A stretch of DNA of 64,000 nt. It comes from Bugulina stolonifera. Taxonomy: Eukaryota; Bryozoa; Gymnolaemata; Cheilostomatida; Bugulidae. Within the stretch, counting starts at the first letter, position 1. Each line of letters starts with the position of its first letter. The notes below the pieces were generated by a model. It had not been told where the DNA came from. It ran no database searches and saw only the letters and a list, made by a program, of their open reading frames with translations. Below, one piece after another: positions 48,141 through 58,900 of the stretch. A program made the translations under genes and the position numbers. The stretch covers positions 7,945,504-8,009,503 of the forward strand of contig OW285191.1 of NCBI GenBank assembly GCA_935421135.1. Direction: 5' to 3'.

Positions 48141-49334
48141 CTAGAATGTCAAGAGTTGAATGAGATGTCACTTTCTTTGACAGGTTCTTTTAAGTTTTCA
48201 AAGTTCTGCAGTGAATGTTCAGTGATTCCAATCCAACCAACTCTTGCTATTAAATTTTATATCACCTTCCAACAGCACTGACAATGTTCCAGAATTTACT
48301 GTCTTTTAGAACCCTATAACACCAACTATCATTATATAATACAGTATAACACATATTTTATAACCTGCTCAGTTTATAAACTTAGAGCACAATTTCAAGC
48401 TCACATAAATTTTATATTTTGTATCACAGCATATGTATATGGAGTGTGAACAATTGAAGGGATTGGAATATGCTTTTATTGAACTTATTATGTCAGGAAA
48501 TACTCCAATATATACAGTCATGTTCAATCTCTACCTGCAGAGTAGCTGATAGAGCCATACTTGCTATATCTCATGTCAAAATTGAAGAAGATACACCCAC
48601 CATCTGTCAAACAAGTAGTAGTCAGGGTTGCCATCAGAAAGGTAGCAGACCATAGCGTAGGGTGTGACAAACCTATATTCCCTTTTCTATGTGACTCTAT
48701 GCATGTAAAATAACTACATTTTGTTAGACCCTGGCCCCAACTGAGCCAATACATGTATTTGACTTGCTCTAAGTTTTTATGTTCTGTAATCAAACTGTAT
48801 ATACAAGTTCAATCATCAGACAAGTTTTAAATATTTTTAGTTCCCTTTCCTATATTCTATTCTATGGTATCCAGTTTAATTGTTGGTATAATTATCAGGA
48901 TTACTGTGTCTCTTAAACTTACTTTAGCAGCTTTAACAGTGTCTTCATGGTTTTTAGTATTCTGCATGCATATATGCATGTACCAGTACTCAAGTCTCAC
49001 CTATAGTCCTATACATGTATGTAAACCCTGTATTTTCAACATTACTATACCGTGTGATCTGACACTAGTAATATACTGTTAGTATCTATTTGACATAAAA
49101 AAACACATAGATATACAAGCAAACTTGTATATTATATAGATTGCTGCTAACAGCACAATTTCCAAATATGGTTATTTAAGACAGTTGAGTGTACCTGTTG
49201 TTGTGCACCATTTTATGAAAACCATATTTATTCATAAAGTAGGGATATGCTAGTTTATGTAACGTTTCATTTTCTCTCACAAAGAGACCAGCATGCAGAC
49301 AGGAACAAGCATATTGAATAAAAAAATAGTTCTT
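48141..49334. other. Spacer with one weak exon-like stretch
   Basis: A plus-strand stretch at 48540-48628 (acceptor CTACCTGCAG, frame VADRAILAISHVKIEEDTPT) looks mildly exon-like but has no partner exon. Nothing else is supported. Confidence 0.3.
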
Positions 49335-49700
49335 TTGTCTATAATTAAAGTGTCATATTTAGCGACACACAAGCAGAGTTGAGTTATCTGTTGTCTACTT
49401 GTGATTATTTAACCATGAGAGCTACACTAATTTCTCTACTCAAAGTGTCATACCTCTATATTGTACTATTGAGTACAATTATTCAGTATAACTATTAGTG
49501 TAGAACATCTAACTCTGTGATTACTAATCTGTTCATTGGGATAGGTACATCCTAAAATTATTGGGTTTCAGAATTGTTGATAAGGAGTGTCACCAAGGCT
49601 TTATATTATAGTGAATTATACTAATTGGAGTGACTTGGATAATTTCAAAAGATGTCTCAAAAGAGTAAGATGTCACCTTTCTTTGACAGGCTCTTGCAGG
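49335..49700 (+). repeat. Right-arm repeat family, unit at 49.4 kb
   Basis: This has the same word order as the unit at 47860, with AATTATTGGGTTTCAGAATTG and GAGTGTCACCAAGGCTTTATA. Confidence 0.65.
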
Positions 49701-50059
49701 TTCTCTATGTAATATTGCATGGTTTAATGGGCATTAGTGTCTATAGACAAGCCCTTTGATTTGCATAACTAGATTTTGAATTCAATTTGGTGACTGATTT
49801 TTATACATGAACATGTAGATGCCGTCTCTGAAAAGTTTGTGTTTATTAGTGAGTATGTTATAACTTGGTTTTTAGCAAAACTATCTACTTTTTGCCAGTT
49901 CTTAAAACCTAAGAGGTTTTATATGAGGTTTATATACTGTTCACAAGAAGTTGGAATGTAGTAATAGTTCCATTTTGTTATTAACCAGACAGTAAAATTA
50001 CACAGTGAATGGGTAGTAATTGAACCTGCTTGATAATATAGAGAATAGTCCCTTTGCCT

Positions 50060-50390
50060 ATGATTAATGTCTCATTTAGTACTGGCTTAGTTGAGTTTTA
50101 GCTATCCTTTGTCTAATAGTTCAAATACTACATTTAAATCTACAGTATTCTAATCTCTCTAATCATGGTCAAGTAGCTCTCCTGTACTACTGAGTGCATC
50201 ATCTACCAATTTGATTAGTATTTTACTTGCCATCAGAAATCAAAATCCTAAAGTTATTGGGTGTTGAAGTTGTCCATAAGTCTATTCACTGCCGCTTTGC
50301 ACATGCGTAAAATAAATTCGATTAATTAGAGAGGTTAGACAGCTGTAACTATATTATAGCAAAGATGTCAGATTTTTGACAGGTTTTTCG
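50060..50390 (+). repeat. Right-arm repeat family, unit at 50.1 kb
   Basis: This is a more diverged unit (TAGCTATCCTTTGTCTAATAG, CTAATCTCTCTAATCATG, AAGTTATTGGGTGTTGAAG), upstream of the plus-strand eIF1A-like gene. Confidence 0.55.
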
Positions 50391-51124
50391 AGTTCTCAGT
50401 GTACCCATAGTGTAAGCTTTAAACTAAAATTTTGCACTCAATAGCACTACTCATTCATGTATATAGTAGACTACATGTATGTACACTACATGTACATGTA
50501 TATCAACTTTTCAGTGTGCAAAAATTACCAATATTATGGCATAACACTAAAACTTTGATAGATGACCACCTACATGCACATGTGAAAATTACCTTTTTGA
50601 CTTTGTCCTTCTGCAAGGTTAACGAGAGGAGAAGTTGAAAAGGATGTTAGTCTCACATCAAATTATCAACATTGTCTACATTTTGCATGATTTTATTTCT
50701 TCATTAATTCAATGCTTTTTATATTAACGTCCAAGTAAATGATAAACAAGATGTAAACCCTGGCTGGCAGGTATAGAACTATAGAGTAACACTCTCAACT
50801 GATTATGTTTATTTTTTGAATTTATTTACACACTCTATCACAGACTTATATTATATTAGGTAGCTAGGATTGAGTTTTTATCTGCACTAAAAAATAAAAC
50901 ACAACATCCATATAAGCCATTTGCAGTTTTTCTGTTACTACACTTGCAGCAACTTTGCATTTGTTGCATGATGTAAAAATCCATACCTAAAATATACCCA
51001 TTGTATTGATTTTGAAATGTTCAGAACTGAATCAGTTATTTTAATGACAGAAGTGTCACCCAATGAATGGAGATTAATTTATTTATCCATGATTAAAGTG
51101 TCAGGTTTGCTATGTTACTAAATT

Positions 51125-51216
51125 TCTATTGGATAGAAAGGAGTTAGGCTCCACCCCCAAATTCCTATTGGCTGACAATAATGTGTGTATAGATTGCACT
51201 TCAAGTACTATATAAG
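51125..51216 (+). promoter_or_regulatory. Probable core promoter of the plus-strand eIF1A-like gene
   Basis: TATATAAG at 51209-51216 lies 102 bases before the ATG. Two reverse CCAAT boxes (CTATTGG near 51127 and 51167) and CCACCCCC near 51151 precede it. The minus-strand paralogue has TATATAAA at a similar distance. Confidence 0.55.
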
Positions 51217-51310
51217 GGAACTTCACTTGATAAGTACTCATTCTACATTACAGCAAACCTACAGACAGTTTAAACTTATATAACCATTTAATTTTGACAA
51301 GTAAAGCAAC

Positions 51311-52675
51311 ATGCCGAGGAATAAAGGTAAATTATTATATATTATCTCATTATTAGTAAACTGATATCTCTCATATAAGGCTACTCACAGCATACCAGGT
51401 TAAAGTGGTTTAATAGCATCAGTTCCTTGTAATACTTCAAACCCATACAATGAGAAACCTGGCAGTGAATTCATTAGAAAAGTTGTAGCAACTTTAGCAT
51501 AAAAAAGCATTTTAAAACTGAATTCAGAATCAAGCAAAATTTAAACACCTCGCTATCTTGGTTAACACAAAATCATTGGTGTTCCTAGATAGCTAGAATT
51601 TATGCATCTAAACATAATATAGATTCAGGAAAATAATTATATCATGTGGCTACCTACTAGTAGTTATATGTAAGTTGTGGCTACTTACCTGTAGTCAAAA
51701 TAATGTAAGTTGAACTATGTTTAGCCTAACACCGTCTTTTATTCATGAATTTATATATACTTTTGTTAGGAACCGTAAAAGCAAATATGAGGAGAGTAAA
51801 GTTTGAAATGGCTGACCTAAATCGTCAACTCAGATTTAAAGAGGAAGGAGAAGGTAAACATATTTTCTACATTACAATCATTGTCTGGTTTTTCAGGTTA
51901 GTTTAATCTAAGCGTGTTGTTAACAATACTGTTGTTTAGTTCTTCATAGCAGATGTATGTATATTATTATATCACACAGTATGCACATGATTTTATTACA
52001 GAATACGGGAGAGTAACTAAAATTCTGACTCGATATCAAGTTGAGGTAACATGTCCAGATGGTACATACAGGTTGTGTAACTACAGTAAAGATATAAAGA
52101 AAAAGGTATGTACAATTATGTATTATTAGCTTCATGATTGTGCTGTACAGTCTCACACTGATAGAGTTGATGCATTAATTTACTTTGTAGAATTTCTTTC
52201 TTTAGTTTAGATATTGTGGACTCACAATTATTTTTAATACTTACCCGTATTATACCTGCAGGCATGGTTAACTCTGTCGGACATTGTACTAGTGAGTACT
52301 GAAGACATAGATTTTGATACACATGGAACAGTTGTTTGGAAGTATTATTCTTATGAGGCCAGAAAACTGAGAACGCTTGGACAGGTCCTTGAACCAGGTA
52401 GGATATCTGTTTCCGTACCACTTCTTTAAGTTCTGTTTAATCATGTAGTACTGTATGTAAGCTGAGTGAACCACAATACTTATAATATGTATGCTGTACT
52501 CTTATTGTCATATACATCTGTTCTAGTGTTTTTAATTTAAGATCATAATAATTATCCACCTTCATTTTACTGTTGCTGAATTTGTATATGTTTACATGTT
52601 TTAGCTAAGAGTAAAGTAATCCCGGAGAGGCATAAGGAGACTAACCAAGATATATCTGATGTATACATGTACTAG
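51311..52675 (+). CDS. Divergent eIF1A paralogue, complete
   Basis: Exons 51311-51326, 51770-51853, 52002-52105, 52262-52397 and 52605-52675 join in phase to 411 nt, 136 aa (eIF1A is usually about 140-150 aa). It starts MPRNKG, as eIF1A proteins do. The OB fold runs from EYGRVTKILTRYQVEVTCPD through YRLCNYSKDIKKK and AWLTLSDIVLV to VVWKYYSYEARKLRTLG, matching the order of eIF1A strands. Exons 1-3 are exactly the same length as in the minus-strand gene at 55719. Oddities: the glycine/arginine-rich N-terminal tail is replaced (TVKANMRRVKFEMADLNRQL), KxRRxC is YRLC, and the acidic C-terminal tail is replaced by a mixed-charge end (ERHKETNQDISDVYMY). The tails mediate start-codon selection and eIF5B contact in known eIF1A, so function has probably changed. 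An AATAAA lies at 52793-52798. Confidence 0.85.
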
Positions 52676-52792
52676 TCATGATTGTATACATATTAATGAT
52701 AATTGTAATTTCTGTATGCATACATTTTATTAGTGATGATGCTACGAGATCTAGAATTTGTATTACTCAAAATATACTGTACATCTTTGACC

Positions 52793-52798
52793 AATAAA
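52793..52798 (+). terminator. Polyadenylation signal of the plus-strand eIF1A-like gene
   Basis: This AATAAA lies 118 bases after the stop codon, in the context CCAATAAAG. Confidence 0.6.
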
Positions 52799-53269
52799 GT
52801 CCTATCTTTACCTACACAATCAACCAGACTCTGTATTGAATTTAATAAATTGTTTCTACAAAACAAACAGATTTCCAGTGATAGAAATTGATTATGACTT
52901 AGTTTTCTGTAGTTCACATTAAGTGGTTAATGCAATAAATGAAAATAATAGTATATTTGAATACCTAGCAAGGCAAGGGGTATTACTATGGGTAGATCAG
53001 GTTTGCCTCAAGCTACAGTACTACTGATGGAAGACAGTTGGTGTAATATACACATACATATAAGATTCAACTTGCTGTCTAATGATTTCAGATTAGCATC
53101 ATCTTCCCTCAGAGTAAATGTGCATTGACGAATTACCCAAATCAAGGAACACACACGTTATTGGTTATTGTTCAACGATTGTGTATACAGTACATAAGCA
53201 AGCTATAAAATACAGCAATGCAACATGAAGCAGAATTTGTTCTTCATACCCACTAAGGAAAAAGCATGT

Positions 53270-53500
53270 ATAGAATGACAGTTAGGGTTGGCTCAATGAG
53301 ATTGGTTAGCTATTTGATGCTGTACCTTAGCCTTGTAAAAAACTGCCGAAACATAGACTTAGGACAGGCATGGTAATGGAGGTCATAATAGCCAACATTC
53401 AAATAGGTTTATCTTGGCTACCACTAGGTTTCAAAAGACAAACAACACATCAATCTTAATGGAATATATTATTTGCAAATATTGAATAGTGCAGTAGTAC
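53270..53500 (+). repeat. Duplicated segment, partner at 62540
   Basis: This aligns in order with 62540-62750 (CATAATAGCCAACATTCAAA, TTTATCTTGGCTACCACTAG, ACACATCAATCTTAATG, GCAAATATTGAATAGTGC). Confidence 0.7.
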
Positions 53501-53939
53501 AAGATTCAACAGTGAATAAACTAAAGAGTCATCTGACTGCTTTATATCAGCTGTAACAGTATCAAATAACAATATATACTAATATTACACTGTAGGTCAA
53601 CTTTAACTGAATGCACACTAGTCTGAATACATCTAAAATAAACTGAAGACTTGGTATCAAATGTAGTTATTCTTGGTCATAGGCACCATAACACACAGGC
53701 AGCATCTTCAACATTCCTAATATTAATTAAATCTGGTGTAGACCTACACCATACTTATGCAGAGATGTAATTTATATATTTCAATATATCTAAATCTACT
53801 ATAGTATAATACATTTGCAACTTAGTCAAAATCTGAACACGGAAGTCTTCTATGGACGAAATAAAGTTTTCAATGTAGTTCTACCTCATTATGGTGAACA
53901 CAGTAAAGGGGAAAAAACCAATCACAACTAAGTAACTTA

Positions 53940-54270
53940 GGTATATGCTCCAATCATATTCATCCACACCAAGAAACTGATAGCTAGAGTTATAGCACTA
54001 CTCAATTGTCAAGTGATAGCTATCTTTTGTCCAATTGCCATAATTTAAATGTCAGTTCTACACTGATCTCTCTACTCAAAGTATCATAGTTTTACTGTTG
54101 AGTACATTGTCTAATACTGCAATTACTATTCTGACAAATGGGATTAGAAAATCCAAAAATTGTTCGGTATTAAAACTGTTCACAAAGGGTGACACCAAAG
54201 CTTTATATTGATGGATTAGACTACAGCATAGTTATTAGAGAGAATTGTAAAATGCAAGAGCAGTAGCAAG
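53940..54270 (+). repeat. Right-arm repeat family, unit at 54 kb
   Basis: This unit includes the outer block AACTAAGTAACTTAGGTATATG and CCAATCATATTCATCCACACC, which is also found at 57050 upstream of the minus-strand eIF1A-like gene. Confidence 0.7.
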
Positions 54271-54361
54271 ACAAGAGGTATTACTATGGGTAGATAAGGA
54301 AAGTAAGGTCAACCATTGGTAGTTCTTGCAGACTAAAAGAAGACATGAATATTTCAATGAA

Positions 54362-54580
54362 GAAAAGTGGTTAGGGCGCTGAACTTCGAGGTGAGAGTCC
54401 TAGGTTAATTCTCTCAAGACATCACTGTTGGTACTAGGAATAGCACCCAGCCTTATGACATTTCTCAATCACATACTAACCATTCCCCATACCAAACTAT
54501 AAAACATGCATATATTTTGAATTGCCTACATTTACTTACCTGGGATTTATTGTGAGAAGTAAAGCTGGTAAATTTAATGC
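54362..54580 (+). mobile_element. tRNA-derived SINE, copy 3
   Basis: The A-box-like TGGTTAGGGCGCTG and B-box-like AGGTTAATTCTC precede the body CCCAGCCTTATGACATT and the end GAGAAGTAAAGCTGGTAAAT, matching the SINE at 19108. Confidence 0.65.
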
Positions 54581-54719
54581 AAGTGGAAAAGTGGTAGTTT
54601 ATCTAGGAGTTTTAGTGTTTTCTTGACCCGTATTTCAGGAAAAGGCCAACTGGCAAAAGATTTTTTACATTAACCTGTAATTGTAGACTATCTTGAAATT
54701 TCTGGCATGTTAAAACACG

Positions 54720-54992
54720 TTGCTCTGCTTAGCACAGAGAAACTTCCTCATTGAATGTTTTAGAAAGTTAGGTGAATTCAAGGTCATGTACGGACATGAT
54801 GATCTTTATGTACTTCTGGTAAAGAAAACCCCTTTTGTAAGTGTGGAGAATGCTCTTACAGGCTCTTACAACATATTCCAGTGTTTGTTTCATGTCTTCA
54901 ATAATTCTTTTCCATCTGAAATTGTTTTTTCTTTGTGCCATCAGTTTTCGAATGAAAAAATGCAACGGATTCTTCTAGATGATGTTGGTTAA
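54720..54992 (+). CDS. Unrecognised open frame, possible exon
   Basis: This is a 90-codon frame whose second half looks protein-like (KVMYGHDDLYVLLVKKTPF, FHVFNNSFPSEIVFSLCHQF, EKMQRILLDDVG). I recognise no family. It ends exactly where the duplicated segment at 54990 begins. It could be the last exon of a gene whose other exons I cannot find, or chance. Confidence 0.25.
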   Translation: MLCLAQRNFLIECFRKLGEFKVMYGHDDLYVLLVKKTPFVSVENALTGSYNIFQCLFHVFNNSFPSEIVFSLCHQFSNEKMQRILLDDVG

Positions 54993-55640
54993 TTAGTGTA
55001 TGGTGTCATTTTTGGTACTAAACAAACGGTCGAGTGCTAGCAATCCTTTGTCTAATTTTGATTATGTACATGTTGTAGCTCTCAGATCTCCATTGGTCTT
55101 ATAGTAATCTCTCTACTGAAAGTGTCCTACCTCTGTTGAACTACTGAGTACAATTATTTAGTACAGTAGAACATCTAACAATGTGATAATTTATACAGGG
55201 CAATTGTAAATGCTGATCAATGGTGTCAATTATAATAGTGAAATGAGATCCTATTCCATGTACATTATTCAATGTATTGAGAGTGTATCTGAAAGTCTCT
55301 AAGGCTGACTAACACTACATCTAATCTGTTAGTCCACAGTTGTTGAGGGTTTTTTTTCTTTATTATAGGTCCTCGGGAAAGCATTAATTGGCTGGGCTAT
55401 AATTCCTGTTGTGTACATCTATTAGCCCACCTGCCTCTCAAAGTGAGGAATTTAAAATAATCTATTTTAGCTGACAGCCTTCATGAATTTGAAGCTAACA
55501 TTTACTTGTAACATGCATGTTGTATAACTTGCTTCTTGCACTGTTTAGAGCATTTGGTTCAACAAGTTGGTATGTGTAGTATTCTTGACAATGAAGTAAA
55601 AGCTTTGTAGGCTTATTTAGATATACATGTAGAAAATTGA
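54990..55640 (+). repeat. Segment duplicated at 43490-44340
   Basis: This is a direct-orientation counterpart of 43490-44340, including one unit of the right-arm repeat family and the TTGGTTCAACAAGTTGGTATG block that leads into the 3' flank of the eIF1A-like gene. Confidence 0.7.
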
Positions 55641-55646
55641 TTTATT
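55641..55646 (-). terminator. Polyadenylation signal of the minus-strand eIF1A-like gene
   Basis: TTTATT on the plus strand reads AATAAA on the minus strand, 73 bases past the stop codon. The pseudogene at 47335 keeps the equivalent signal. Confidence 0.55.
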
Positions 55647-55718
55647 AATAGATACATGAAGTTGATATATAAATTACAAAATATGTACAAAAGTAAAATA
55701 GAGCATAGATAAATAAAT

Positions 55719-56894
55719 TTACTCCACTTGACTGTCAAAGGTGACAACCTCCTCTTCTTCTTTGTCGTCTCCAATTGTCACTATAACAGAACATACAGAA
55801 TGAGTTTAATGAACGCATTAGGGGAGGGATAATTGAAGTATCCAATTAATATTAACATGTGTGTTAGAATTTAGTTTATATCAAACTAATCTGAAGAGTG
55901 TAAAGTAAGGACATTACTATCAGCAAACTGTAGCCTAAATGCTTATTGAAAAATACGTCACTAAACTGAACTGCACAGCCATTTGGTAGTAAAAGAGTTA
56001 TCACTAAGCTGGGCTTATAGAATGAATATAATATATCTATAACACACACCTGTCTCAGGAAGTTCCCCATAAGCGATCAGTTTAAACACCTCCTTCTTGT
56101 TATATTTCCATATTATGTCTCCATGTTTGGGTTGAAAGTCTCGGAGACTGATTAAAACAAAATCTGCCTGTTCAATCCAAACCTGTATCACACAGTGACT
56201 ATTGTAGTAATACAAAATTAATGTAGGAGTATTTCTGACACTACGGAAATAACAACTTTGATACACACGTACACATATGACATGAACATGGTAGAAGATA
56301 TGGCAATGCAGTGTAGGATAGAACTGCAATGAAGGGGTTGAATACCTACCTTGTTCTTCATCCCACCACGGATGAAACATCTTCTGTTTTTCCCATCGAA
56401 ACAATAGACCTCAAACCTACATCCTCCTACCACTTTAGTTACCTTTCCGTATTCTAAAATTTCATCATAATATTATATTATTACTGTAATCCATATCATT
56501 CAGTAGGTATAAAATTATGATTCACCTGCAACATGTGAACGTACACAAATTATTACGTCTAGGCCTATTACAACAATGTGCATTGTACATGTAGCTGTAA
56601 AACTTTCTAAGTCTTGTCTATTTATTACCTTGCATGTCCTCTTTAAATTCCAATAACCTCCCTTCATTTTCCTTTTCTTTTCTCTCACTTTTCCTTCGTT
56701 TACCTCCCTTTCCTAAAACATTATAAAATGTAAAAAATTTATATTGTAAACATGCAAGATAAACTCATGCTGTAGATTTCATTCACAGAAAGTAGTTTTA
56801 TGAACAAACTTTTAATTATGTAGATACAGCTACTGCTCCTTTTAGTCAGTGATCTGTTTGGTATTACGAAAATCTTACCTTTGTTTTTAGCCAT
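55719..56894 (-). CDS. eIF1A-like translation initiation factor, complete
   Basis: Minus-strand exons 56894-56879, 56712-56629, 56453-56350, 56182-56050 and 55780-55719 join in phase to 399 nt, 132 aa. The N terminus MAKNKGKGGKRRKSERKEKE, then LLEFKED, is close to canonical eIF1A. The OB fold follows (EYGKVTKVVGGCRFEVYCFD, GKNRRCFIRGGMKNK, VWIEQADFVLISLRDFQ, DIIWKYNKKEVFKLIAYGEL). The tail is short and acidic (DDKEEEEVVTFDSQVE). Known eIF1A binds the A-site region of the 40S subunit and, with eIF1, promotes scanning and start-site fidelity. This copy keeps basic N and acidic C tails, so it is the most likely here to retain that role. The tail is shorter than usual and lacks the DIDDI-type ending that contacts eIF5B. 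It could still be a paralogue with the standard gene elsewhere. Confidence 0.88.
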
Positions 56895-56984
56895 GGTGTA
56901 AGATAGGTATGTTGTACTCTAGAGCAGAATGTTATAATCTAAAATACTACAAACTGAAGTGACCATTCAGCACTTATACCTTGG

Positions 56985-56992
56985 TTTATATA
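56985..56992 (-). promoter_or_regulatory. TATA box of the minus-strand eIF1A-like gene
   Basis: TATATAAA on the minus strand lies 90 bases before the ATG. The sequence after it (CAAGGTATAAGTGCTGAATG) resembles the segment after the TATA box at 51209. Confidence 0.55.
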
Positions 56993-57049
56993 CTAATCAA
57001 ACAAAGAGAAAACCCATAGGTGGAGTTTTACGTTACTTCCACCAATTAC

Positions 57050-57440
57050 AACTAAGTAACTTAGGTATATGCCCCAATCATATTCATCCACACCAAAGAA
57101 CTCCTGTTCAGAGTTATAGCACTACTCAATTGTCAAGTTTTAGCTATCTTTTATCCAATTGTAATAATTTAAATGTCAGTTCTACACTAATCTCTCTACT
57201 TAAAGTATTATAGTTGTACTATTCAGTACATCATCTAATACTGCAATTACTGTTCTGACCAGTGATATTAGCAAATTCTAAAATTATTGGGTGTTAAATC
57301 TGTTCGCAACGTGTGACACCAAGGCTTTATAATGATGGATTAGACTCCACTTACATGTAGTTGTTAGAAAGATTACCAGAAATCCAGAGCACCTGCAACT
57401 ACCTACAAGTTATGTAGCTAGGATGTCAGCAGTTTAATGA
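57050..57440 (+). repeat. Right-arm repeat family, unit at 57.1 kb
   Basis: This unit lies upstream of the minus-strand eIF1A-like gene. It is the closest match to the unit at 47860 that abuts the deletion pseudogene. Confidence 0.7.
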
Positions 57441-57712
57441 GATGTCATTTTCTTTAACATGTTCTTTAAAATTTTCAATGTACAGCGTATAGTTATGTAA
57501 GTTTTGCAAAAATTGCTGTCCAACCAACACTTACTATTTAATTTGAAGTTCCCTCCAGCAGTATTGACAATGTTCCATAAGTTACCACCTTCTTAAATAC
57601 CATAACACCAATACCACCATTATATAATATACAGTATCCATATATGGAGTTGAGAACAAGTCTATTCATTGTCACACCAGTATATACTGAGTATAGATAG
57701 AAGGAGTAATAT

Positions 57713-58340
57713 TGTAAGGGTTTTTGGGGGGTTGTGCTGTTGTCCTAAGACTACTCCCTTGTCCGAAATGAAGAGCCTATGAGCTGTGCTAGATCTTCTC
57801 ATTACATAAAAAATCAACATGTACTAGTAGTCTAATTACTACTCAAGGCGACCTATGTAGTCCCGTCTCGATGCTTGTTTACTATACTGAGAAAAAGAGT
57901 GATCCGACCTAGAAGGCGGTTCGGGAATGGGAACGACTTATCTACGAAGAGAAAGTCTCTGTATATAAGTATAGATATGTCTTTATTAAGATCCAAGCAT
58001 GAACTGAGACAATGAACATGAAAAACAATGCGCTTTATATAGTATAAGAACTTCCAGAAGAAGTTCCGGTGAAAATGCCGACAACGCAGAGTCGTAAAAA
58101 GGCTGACGTAGTGTCGCAAAAAGACGACGTAGTGTTGTCTGGAAACTGCTCAATGAGATGGCGGCCAGAAGCCCGATGGCCGACCCAAAATAGGTTGAGT
58201 ACAACAAAATTCATATACAAAATCAATATCAGGCAATTCAGAGAGGTAGGGCCTCTTTACAAACGGACATAATTGCTCACTAATACACTAATACACTAAT
58301 ACTCTGTGTCTCTGTATAGCTTAACCCATAATTGTATACA
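57713..58340 (+). mobile_element. LTR-like element, copy 3
   Basis: This starts TGTAAGGG and shares long blocks with 12831-13473: GTGATCCGACCTAG, AGGCGGTTCG, GAAAGTCTCTGTAT, TTTATATAGT, AAGAACTTCC, AGAGGT(A/C)GGGCCTCTTTAC. The 3' end is ragged (about 58340, GTATACA), after a short CTAATACACTAATACAC tandem run. No target-site duplication was seen. Confidence 0.6.
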
Positions 58341-58444
58341 TTTTTGCAAAATCTGAAATCTCAAGTTTTCAATGAGTGAATTAAACTTTGGTTATCCATG
58401 TAGCAGTTCTACTTTGCTATTGTGTAAATGCAGTGAATGGGTGA

Positions 58445-58900
58445 ATAGCTCCTTCTCTATTATTAAAGTGACATGTTAGTAGGCCAACTAGAAAAGCTTT
58501 TGGTTTTTTTAATCTACTGGTGATAATTTAACTATCAGATCTTTACTAATTTTTCGATCTTTCTACTCAAGGTATAATGTTTCTATTGTACTATTGAGCA
58601 CAACATCTAGCGCTGTGAATGTTACTCTGGCTATTGGAATAAGAACATCTTAACATTATAGTGTTTCAGGATTGTTGATAAGTTCTGTCACTGTAGTTTT
58701 ATGTTACAATAAACGAGATAAATTGGAGAGACTTTCAGAAAAAAACTTAACAATTTTCATTTTTTCAGTTTCTCCAATTTATCTATATTGTTATTATAAA
58801 ATAAAGTCACAGAGTCAGAACTGATCAACAATTTTGAGAGACTGACAGAAATCCAGAGTAATTGTAAATACAGAGCAGAGATGTCCTGAGTGGAATGAGT
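58445..58900 (+). repeat. Right-arm repeat family, unit at 58.5 kb (diverged)
   Basis: This has the same order (TATTAAAGTGACATG, CTTTCTACTCAAGGTATAAT, CTATTGTACTATTGAG, TTATAGTGTTTCAGGATTG). A local inverted element lies within it: TCTCCAATTTATC at about 58772 against GATAAATTGGAGA at about 58710. Confidence 0.5.

Noticed and set aside
56015..56404. A long minus-strand frame of 129 codons
   Set aside because: It runs through an intron of the eIF1A-like gene; the true exons are defined by conserved splice sites and matching exon lengths in the paralogue.
57986..58272. Overlapping small frames on both strands around 58.1 kb
   Set aside because: They lie inside the LTR-like element and are not conserved between its copies.
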